A DNA stretch of 12,370 nt from Deltaproteobacteria bacterium RIFCSPLOWO2_12_FULL_60_16 (GTDB lineage: Bacteria; Desulfobacterota; Binatia; UBA9968). Within the stretch, counting starts at the first letter, position 1, and the number at the start of each line of letters is the position of its first letter. Positions 1 through 4,769 of the stretch are shown here, in pieces. The stretch is taken from contig MGSR01000023.1 in the NCBI GenBank assembly GCA_001798565.1, positions 1 to 12,370 of the forward strand, in the 5' to 3' direction. A model generated the notes under the pieces. That model was not told the DNA's origin. It searched no databases and worked only from the letters and a program-made list of their open reading frames with translations. Both the position numbers and the translations under genes were made by a program.

Positions 1-133
1 ATACCTTGACCTTCTCCCCCTTTTCCAGACGGCCTTTGATGATCTCGAAAGTAGCCTCCACGACATCAGTGGCTTCCTTCTTGGAGAAGCCCCCCTTCTC
101 GTAGATGCGGGCGATGATTTCAGCCTTGGTCAT
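1..133 (-). CDS. ihfA: Integration host factor alpha subunit-like HU-family protein (5' part only)
   Basis: The first 44 codons of a small DNA-binding protein that runs off the left edge. It begins MTKAEIIARIYEKGG and continues with FSKKEA and GRLEKGEKVKV, the two N-terminal helices and first strand of the HU/IHF fold. IHF is a nucleoid protein that bends DNA as a heterodimer. The DNA-binding arm is outside the window, so the choice of IHF-alpha over HU rests on the wording of the N-terminus and on position: ihfA directly follows pheT in many proteobacteria. The ATG at 133-131 has a clear Shine-Dalgarno (GGGAGGT, 145-139) five bases or so upstream. Only 13 nt separate it from the pheT stop, so it is probably co-transcribed with pheT. 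Confidence 0.88.
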   Translation of the reverse strand, partial: MTKAEIIARIYEKGGFSKKEATDVVEATFEIIKGRLEKGEKVKV

Positions 134-146
134 CTCCAACCTCCCG

Positions 147-2246
147 TCATTCTCTCAGCTGCGCGCCAAACACCTGACCGATCCGGGAGACCAACTCTCC
201 GTGCAAGGCGTTGACCTCCGTATCGGTCAGCGTCCGGTCCTCCGCTCGATAAGAAATCGTGTAGGCCAGACTCTTCTTTCCCTGCGGCACCGGAGCCCCC
301 TTGTACTCATCGAATACCTGCACCTCTTCAATAAGAGAATGGTTGAATTGTTCTTTGATCCAGTTAACCAGTCGCTGCGCCGGAAAGCCGTCGTCCAGCA
401 CGACAGCCAGATCCCGCTCAACAGACGGAAATCTTCGAAGGGAGCGAACCTTAAACTCCCGCGGAGCATACTGAAGCAACTTCTCAAAGTCAACTTCAAA
501 TATGAAAAAGGACGGCAGGCGAAGCTCCTCGCAGAGATCCGGGTGGAGCTCGCCCAGGCAGCCTACGCGGGAACCCGCGATCTCGAGCGACGCGCCCTTT
601 CCCGGGTGGAGAATGGGGGGAAGGCTCTCGCCCGTCCAAATCACCTGCGGCGCCACGCCGACCAGCTCCAGGATCCCTTCCACCAGCCCTTTGATGTCGA
701 GGAAAGCCGCAGGCGACTGTTCCTTCACTCGCAAGCCCCTGCGCTCCCGGTAGCCGAAGATAGCGCCGGCCAGACACTGCCGCTCCTCGGGAGCCCCCGT
801 GAAGCCGAGGGAAAAGACCTTGCCGAGATCGAAGCCGTAAAACCCCTTGGACTTCTGCGAGACCTGCGCGCGCAGGCTTTCCACCAGGCCCGGGATGAGG
901 CTCAAGCGCATCTCGGCATTCTCCTGGGTCAGCGGATTGAGAACCTCGACCGCCGGCCGCGGCCCGCGCCACAGGCCGGGAAAACGGCGGTTCATCTCCC
1001 TCGAGGTAAAGGGCAGATGGATCATCTCCGTAAGGCCCTCGCCCGCCAAAAACGAGCGCATCGCGCGCTCCCGGCGCAGATGGCCATCGGCCATGCCGCC
1101 GGCCGCCCGGACCAGCGGCAGCGTCGCGGGCATCTTGTCGTAACCGTGAACCCGGGCGAGCTCCTCGATCACGTCGGCCTCACGGGCGAGATCGGGACGG
1201 TAGGAAGGAGGGATCACCTGAAGCCCCGTCTTGGAGCGGCGCCGGATTTTCAACCCGAGCGCCCGCGTGATCTTCTCCACCTCTCCGGAGGCGAGCTCTA
1301 TTCCAAGAAGCGCCTTCACCCGCTGATGCCGCAGCCAAAGGGCCGCGCTTTTCCTGCGCCGGGCGTAGCGGTCCGCGACTCCTCCGAGAGGCGAGCCCGA
1401 CGCGATCTCCTTTAATAGCCAGACCGCGCGATCCAGGGCGTAGAGCGTTCCTTCCGGGTCCACTCCCCTTTCGAACCGGTGCGAGGCCTCGCTATGAAGG
1501 GCCAGCCGCTTCGCCGTGCGGCGAATGGTCAGGGGATCGAAGTTGGCGCTTTCGAGCAGCAGCGAGCCGGTTTCCGGCCGGACTTCCGAGTCTCTGCCCC
1601 CCATGATTCCCGCCAGGGCGATCGGGACCTCCCCGTCGCAAATGAGCAGATCTTCCGGCTCAAGCTCGCGCTCGATGCCGTCCAGGGTGACGAACTTTTT
1701 TATCGCCCCGGCCCGCTGGACAACGATCCGCTTCGAGCTCAGGCGCTCGAGGTCAAAGGCATGAAGGGGCTGTCCCGTTTCCAGCATCACCCAATTGGTG
1801 ACATCCACCACGTTGTTGACCGGGCGGACGCCGCAGGCCTCCAGCCGCGACTGCATCCAGGAGGGCGAGCGCGCCACCCGGATGCCGTGGACCACTCTGG
1901 CAGAGTAGCGCGGGCAGAGTCGCGGGCTGGCTATTCTGACATCCACCGCTCTCCGGGCGCTCGCATCGCCCGTATGGGGATCCACCCGAGGAGGCTTGAG
2001 ACGCCCGCCGGTAAGAACGGTCACTTCCCGTGCGATCCCGAGAATACCCAGGCAGTCGCCGCGGTTCGGCGTGACATTCACCTCCATCAGCCAGTCGCGC
2101 TCTCCCGGATGCCTCGTCGCGTACCCCGGATCCAGAGGAACAAGCGACTCGACCTCCAAACCCGCCATCGTCAGCGCCTCGGCTATTTTCTGCGGACTCG
2201 CTCTCAGGCCGACGAACTCTTTAAGCCAATTGAAGGTAAACTTCAT
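147..2246 (-). CDS. pheT: Phenylalanyl-tRNA synthetase beta subunit, lacking the N-terminal tRNA-binding domain
   Basis: Beta subunit of the alpha2-beta2 enzyme that charges tRNA-Phe in the cytoplasm; this subunit carries the editing and tRNA-contact modules. The start is the ATG opening MKFTFNWLKEFV, the usual bacterial N-terminus; the open frame upstream of it is only intergenic repeat and pheS. The product is 699 aa against roughly 790-805 for typical bacterial PheT. Visible in order: N-terminal B1 part (1-34), MEVNVTPNRGDCL (54-66) returning to B1, B3/B4 editing region (about 105-270, with RPVNNVVDVTNW at 141-152 and HSEASHRFERGVDP at 251-264), B5 (about 300-380, ending DVIEELARVHGYD), B6/B7 catalytic-like core (390-590), and the FDX-ACB anticodon-binding domain (about 600-699). 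Only about 20 residues lie between GLEVES and MEVNV, where the OB-fold tRNA-binding (B2) domain of about 100 residues normally sits. The rest looks intact and functional. It lies 125 nt downstream of pheS with a repeat in between. Confidence 0.95.
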   Translation of the reverse strand: MKFTFNWLKEFVGLRASPQKIAEALTMAGLEVESLVPLDPGYATRHPGERDWLMEVNVTPNRGDCLGILGIAREVTVLTGGRLKPPRVDPHTGDASARRAVDVRIASPRLCPRYSARVVHGIRVARSPSWMQSRLEACGVRPVNNVVDVTNWVMLETGQPLHAFDLERLSSKRIVVQRAGAIKKFVTLDGIERELEPEDLLICDGEVPIALAGIMGGRDSEVRPETGSLLLESANFDPLTIRRTAKRLALHSEASHRFERGVDPEGTLYALDRAVWLLKEIASGSPLGGVADRYARRRKSAALWLRHQRVKALLGIELASGEVEKITRALGLKIRRRSKTGLQVIPPSYRPDLAREADVIEELARVHGYDKMPATLPLVRAAGGMADGHLRRERAMRSFLAGEGLTEMIHLPFTSREMNRRFPGLWRGPRPAVEVLNPLTQENAEMRLSLIPGLVESLRAQVSQKSKGFYGFDLGKVFSLGFTGAPEERQCLAGAIFGYRERRGLRVKEQSPAAFLDIKGLVEGILELVGVAPQVIWTGESLPPILHPGKGASLEIAGSRVGCLGELHPDLCEELRLPSFFIFEVDFEKLLQYAPREFKVRSLRRFPSVERDLAVVLDDGFPAQRLVNWIKEQFNHSLIEEVQVFDEYKGAPVPQGKKSLAYTISYRAEDRTLTDTEVNALHGELVSRIGQVFGAQLRE

Positions 2247-2256
2247 AAAACCGCCG

Positions 2257-2372
2257 TTGGTTGGGTCGATTGAGTTTCTTGAGTTGATTGAGAAACCCCA
2301 GGACGCAACAAACTCAATGAACCCAATAAACTCAAAAAACCCAATGAACCCAATAAACCCAATGAACTCAAT
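2257..2372 (-). repeat. Degenerate 9-nt tandem repeat in two inverted arms (pheS-pheT gap)
   Basis: Read on the minus strand, the array starts at the pheS stop codon with about eight 9-nt units of the form TTGRGTTYA (TTGAGTTCA, TTGGGTTTA, TTGGGTTCA and so on, about 2372-2304). A 10-20 nt spacer follows, then about four units in the opposite orientation (TCAATCAAC, TCAAGAAAC, TCAATCGAC, CCAACCAAC; about 2290-2257). The arms are complementary over about 32 nt with around six mismatches, so the transcript could form a long imperfect hairpin just before pheT. It fills nearly the whole gap and contains no gene. Confidence 0.85.
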
Positions 2373-3412
2373 TACACGAACTGCCGAAGAAATCTCAGAT
2401 CGTTCTGGAAGAAGAGACGGATATCCTCGATGCCGAACTTCAGCATGGCGATGCGCTCGACGCCCATGCCGAAGGCGAATCCGGAAACCCGTTCCGGGTC
2501 GTAACCGACGAATTTGAAGACCTGGGGGTCGATCATGCCGGCGCCCAAGATCTCGAGCCAGCCCGATCCTTTGCACACCCGGCATGCCGATCCCTCTCTC
2601 TTCCCTCCCTCCCCGCCGCACAGCACGCACTGCATGTCGATCTCCGCGCTCGGCTCCGTGAAGGGAAAAAAACTCGGCCGGAATCGGAGCTTCGTTTCCG
2701 GGCGAAAGATCCGGCGTATGAAATGCGTCAGCACCCCTTTGAGGTCGGCGAAGGAGATATGGCCGTCCACCATAAACCCTTCCACCTGGTGGAACATGGG
2801 CGAGTGGGTGGCATCATCGTCGTGCCGGTAGACCGCGCCCGGAGCGATGATCTGCAGCGGCGGCCTGCGGCTCTCCATGACCCGGATCTGCACCGGAGAG
2901 GTATGCGTCCGAAGCAAGCGATCCTGAGAGACAAAGAAAGTATCCTGCATGTCCCGCGCGGGGTGATCCTTGGGCATATTGAGGGCTTCGAAGTTATGGT
3001 AGTCGTCTTCGATGTCGGGTCCGCGGGCGACTTCGAAGCCCATGCCCAGGAAGACGTCTATGATCTCATCCATCACCAGGGTGAGCGGATGCATCCGGCC
3101 CCGCTCCCAGCGGCTGCCGGGCAGCGTGATGTCGACCGTTTCCTCGCGCAGGATTCTCTCTTTCTCACGCGCCTTCACCTGCGCAAGCCGGGCCGCCAGC
3201 TTCTCCTCGGCGAGACGCCTGAGCTGGTTCAGCCTCTCCCCCGCCTGGGGCCGCTCCTCCGGCGGGAGATCCTTAAGACCGCGCAGCAGCAGCGTGAGCC
3301 TGCCTTTGCGGCCGAGGTACTCCACCCGCAAATCCTCGATCTCAGGCTCCGTTGCGCAGCGCGCGATGCGATCCAGGACCTCTTCCCGGAGTGTCTCCAG
3401 AGATTCTGCCAT
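2372..3412 (-). CDS. pheS: Phenylalanyl-tRNA synthetase alpha subunit
   Basis: Catalytic alpha subunit of phenylalanyl-tRNA synthetase, a class II enzyme working with PheT; 346 aa, normal length. The N-terminal coiled coil (about 1-95, with VEYLGRKGRLT and LKDLPPEERPQAGE) contacts tRNA. The catalytic core shows GAVYRHDDDATHSPMFHQVEG (split as GAVYRHDDD and THSPMFHQVEG; motif 2, about 192-211), FTEPSAEID (251-259) and motif 3 GFAFGMGVERIAML (311-324); Ala313 corresponds to the alanine lining the phenylalanine pocket. A four-cysteine insertion (C262, C265, C277, C280; CVLCGG then CRVCKGSG) sits before WLEILGAGM, as in many non-enteric PheS, and could bind a metal. Here its loop is longer than I recall as usual. 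The ATG at 3412 is 17 nt after the rplT stop and has no obvious Shine-Dalgarno, so translational coupling is likely; it was chosen from the family N-terminus and length. Confidence 0.96.
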   Translation of the reverse strand: MAESLETLREEVLDRIARCATEPEIEDLRVEYLGRKGRLTLLLRGLKDLPPEERPQAGERLNQLRRLAEEKLAARLAQVKAREKERILREETVDITLPGSRWERGRMHPLTLVMDEIIDVFLGMGFEVARGPDIEDDYHNFEALNMPKDHPARDMQDTFFVSQDRLLRTHTSPVQIRVMESRRPPLQIIAPGAVYRHDDDATHSPMFHQVEGFMVDGHISFADLKGVLTHFIRRIFRPETKLRFRPSFFPFTEPSAEIDMQCVLCGGEGGKREGSACRVCKGSGWLEILGAGMIDPQVFKFVGYDPERVSGFAFGMGVERIAMLKFGIEDIRLFFQNDLRFLRQFV

Positions 3413-3429
3413 GCGGTCAGGATGACAAA

Positions 3430-3789
3430 TTATGCCGACAGGTGGGCTTTCGCGAACTGGGCTATCTGGCCGAAGGCGGGCATATCCGAGACGGCCAGAT
3501 CCGCGAGGATCTTCCGATCCAGCTCCACGCCGGCCTGCTTGAGGCCCTTGATGAACCGGCTGTAGGAGAGCCCGCTGAGCTGGGCTGCGGCATTGATCCG
3601 GGTGATCCACAGCCCGCGGAACTGCCGCCGTCTGACCCGCCGGTCCCTGTAGGCAAAGGCCAGCGAGCGCTCCACCGTCTCGCGCGCGGAGCGATAGAGT
3701 CTTCCCCGGCCCCCGGTATAGCCCTTGGCCAGTTTCATGATCTTCTTTCTCCGCTGCCTGGACTTACTTCCTCCCTTGGCTCTTGGCAC
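3430..3789 (-). CDS. rplT: 50S ribosomal protein L20
   Basis: L20 is an early-assembly 23S rRNA-binding protein of the large subunit and, in several bacteria, a translational repressor of its own operon. The 119-aa product is full length and highly basic, with the family's MPRAKGG start, [19 protein letters not shown] (about 50-68) and [14 protein letters not shown]. The start codon is GTG (3789-3787), chosen because AGGAG (3800-3796) stands 6 nt upstream and the protein then begins exactly as the family does. It lies downstream of rpmI across a repeat-filled gap of 102 nt and just upstream of pheS. I did not find a recognisable L20 operator. The GC is clearly higher than in rpmI and infC. 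Confidence 0.97.
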   Translation of the reverse strand: MPRAKGGSKSRQRRKKIMKLAKGYTGGRGRLYRSARETVERSLAFAYRDRRVRRRQFRGLWITRINAAAQLSGLSYSRFIKGLKQAGVELDRKILADLAVSDMPAFGQIAQFAKAHLSA

Positions 3790-3812
3790 GTTAAACTCCT
3801 TCCTTTATTAAT

Positions 3813-3893
3813 AGCTTTCAGCGGTCAGCATTCAGCTCTCAGCGAACACCGTTGAGCCTTTCGCTGATGGCTGACAGCTGATTGCTGATGGCT
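3813..3893 (-). repeat. GCTGANN heptamer repeat in two inverted arms (rpmI-rplT gap)
   Basis: Two 32-nt arms, 3813-3844 and 3862-3893, each consist of about four and a half heptamers with fixed GCTGA and two variable bases, in opposite orientations around a spacer of about 17 nt. Pairing the arms matches 24 of 32 positions; the mismatches fall as two-base pairs every seven bases, at the variable positions. The rpmI stop codon (3894-3892) overlaps the outer end of the array. It could fold in the mRNA between rpmI and rplT and act as a 3'-end or attenuation structure (inference). There is no U-run after it, so it is not a classical terminator. Confidence 0.88.
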
Positions 3894-4089
3894 ACAAATA
3901 CGGTATCAACTTATGGATATTTCTCGCCTCACCGGCCGATACGGTTCCGGCCTGCCTGAGTCTCCGCTTCCGCTTCTTTCCTTTGCCGGAGAGGAGATGG
4001 CCTTTAAAACCTTTGGCTCGCTTGATCTTCCCGGTCGCAGTGACCCGGAACCTTTTCACCGCCCCTCTTCTGCTTTTTATCTTCGGCAC
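3892..4089 (-). CDS. rpmI: 50S ribosomal protein L35
   Basis: Small basic large-subunit protein of 65 aa, the standard length. It reads (V/M)PKIKSRRGAVKRFRVTATG, then a GKGKKRKRRLRQAGTV segment, ending HKLIPYL. The start is the GTG at 4089-4087: GGAG (4099-4096) lies 6 nt upstream, and MPKIK is the family N-terminus. A longer reading from a TTG at 4116 would add nine residues encoded by the ribosome-binding region and is rejected. The gene is between infC and rplT in the classical infC-rpmI-rplT order. Its TAG stop codon runs into the GCTGANN repeat. GC is lower than in rplT. Confidence 0.96.
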   Translation of the reverse strand: MPKIKSRRGAVKRFRVTATGKIKRAKGFKGHLLSGKGKKRKRRLRQAGTVSAGEARNIHKLIPYL

Positions 4090-4110
4090 GTTTTTCTCCT
4101 TTTTTGAAAC

Positions 4111-4197
4111 AGGCAATAGTTAATAGGCATTAGTTTCGTCCTTGAATTTACTACGCCTTCTTAATTTTTCTCTTCCTATTGCCTATTGCCTAATGCC
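4111..4197 (-). repeat. AGGCAAT-type heptamer repeat in two inverted arms (infC-rpmI gap)
   Basis: On the plus strand 4111-4132 reads AGGCAAT, AGTTAAT, AGGCATT, AG, and 4176-4197 reads CTATTGC, CTATTGC, CTAATGC, C. These are the same heptamer in opposite orientations around an AT-rich spacer of about 43 nt. The arms pair imperfectly. The array begins about 8 nt after the infC stop and ends about 12 nt before the rpmI Shine-Dalgarno, so it fills most of the 115-nt gap. No gene is seen in the spacer. Confidence 0.82.
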
Positions 4198-4204
4198 TTC
4201 TTCT

Positions 4205-4714
4205 TTACTTCGGCGTCAACAACATCGACATGTTCCTACCCTCCAACCGGGGCGAGATATCGAGCTTGGCGATATCCTGGACCTGACCGAAGACCCCGTC
4301 CAGCATCTGCTTTCCAAGCTGTGGATGGGTGATTTCTCTGCCACGGAAGAAAACCGAGACTTTGACCCTCTGGCCCCTTTCGATAAACTTTCGGATATTG
4401 CGGACCTTATAAACGAGGTCATGACGGTCCGTCCTGGACCCCATCTTGACCTCCTTGACGGCTACAAAAGTCTGTTTTTTCTTGGCCCCGTGCGATTTTT
4501 TTCTCTGTTCATAGCGGAACTTTCCGTAATCCATCATGCGGCAGACCGGAGGCTGAGCTTCCGGCGCCACCTCGACCAGGTCCAGCTCCTGCACCTCCAC
4601 CATCTTGAGGGCCTCATGCAGCGGCATCACCCCTAATTGATCGCCCTCCGGACCTATGACCCTCACCTCACGGGCACGAATTTGATGGTTGATTCTCGCT
4701 TCCTTAGCAGCTAT
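4205..4714 (-). CDS. infC: Translation initiation factor IF-3, AUA start codon
   Basis: IF-3 binds the 30S subunit, checks start-codon/initiator-tRNA pairing and prevents premature subunit joining. The 169-aa product has the N-domain beginning AAKEARINHQIRAREVRVIG, the linker signature CRMMDYGKFRYEQRKK (58-73), and the C-domain through RGREITHPQLGKQ to a short C-terminus LEGRNMSMLLTPK. No ATG, GTG or TTG lies in frame upstream before a TAA, while the family-conserved RINxxIRAREV block is upstream of the first in-frame GTG (4666). The codon at the right place is ATA (4714-4712), 6 nt after GGAGG. A rare start codon on infC is the known basis of IF-3 autoregulation (AUU in E. coli). It follows thrS by 24 nt and is lower in GC than rplT or pheS. 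Confidence 0.95.
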   Translation of the reverse strand: MAAKEARINHQIRAREVRVIGPEGDQLGVMPLHEALKMVEVQELDLVEVAPEAQPPVCRMMDYGKFRYEQRKKSHGAKKKQTFVAVKEVKMGSRTDRHDLVYKVRNIRKFIERGQRVKVSVFFRGREITHPQLGKQMLDGVFGQVQDIAKLDISPRLEGRNMSMLLTPK

Positions 4715-4727
4715 AGGCCACCTCCTT
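4712..4727 (-). promoter_or_regulatory. Strong Shine-Dalgarno plus AUA initiation site of infC
   Basis: Minus strand AAGGAGGTGG (4727-4718), then CCT and ATA (4714-4712). The Shine-Dalgarno is near-perfect and optimally spaced, but the start codon is one IF-3 itself discriminates against, the arrangement expected for negative autocontrol. A GTG overlapping the Shine-Dalgarno is out of frame. The site lies immediately downstream of the thrS stop-codon hairpin. Confidence 0.85.
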
Positions 4728-4733
4728 TTTTAA

Positions 4734-4769
4734 AGCCATCAGCTCCCGGCTGACTGCTGATGGCTGATC
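4734..4769 (-). repeat. GCTGANN repeat with perfect 10-bp inverted repeat spanning the thrS stop codon
   Basis: 4734-4743 (AGCCATCAGC) and 4756-4765 (GCTGATGGCT) are perfect inverted repeats around a 12-nt loop. Three direct heptamers GCTGACT, GCTGATG, GCTGATC run from 4749 to 4769. The same 10-mer, GCTGATGGCT, occurs at 3884-3893 at the rpmI stop codon. The element overlaps the last nine codons and the TGA stop of thrS and ends next to the infC Shine-Dalgarno, so folding could influence infC translation (inference). Confidence 0.85.

Noticed and set aside
2247..2630. N-terminal extension of pheT to 827 aa (low-complexity FIGFIGF-type residues)
   Set aside because: It translates the 9-nt intergenic repeat and the out-of-frame pheS 3' end; PheT homologues start at MKFTFNWLKEF (2246).
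3413..3610. 66-residue extension of pheS upstream of MAESLETL
   Set aside because: It reads rplT in another frame; family length and N-terminus fit the ATG at 3412.
2257..3893. CRISPR array interpretation of the tandem repeats
   Set aside because: Units are 7-9 nt, contiguous and degenerate, with no unique spacers and no cas genes nearby.
4090..4116. TTG start for rpmI giving a 74-aa protein
   Set aside because: The extra nine codons cover the Shine-Dalgarno and repeat edge; L35 is 65 aa from the GTG at 4089.
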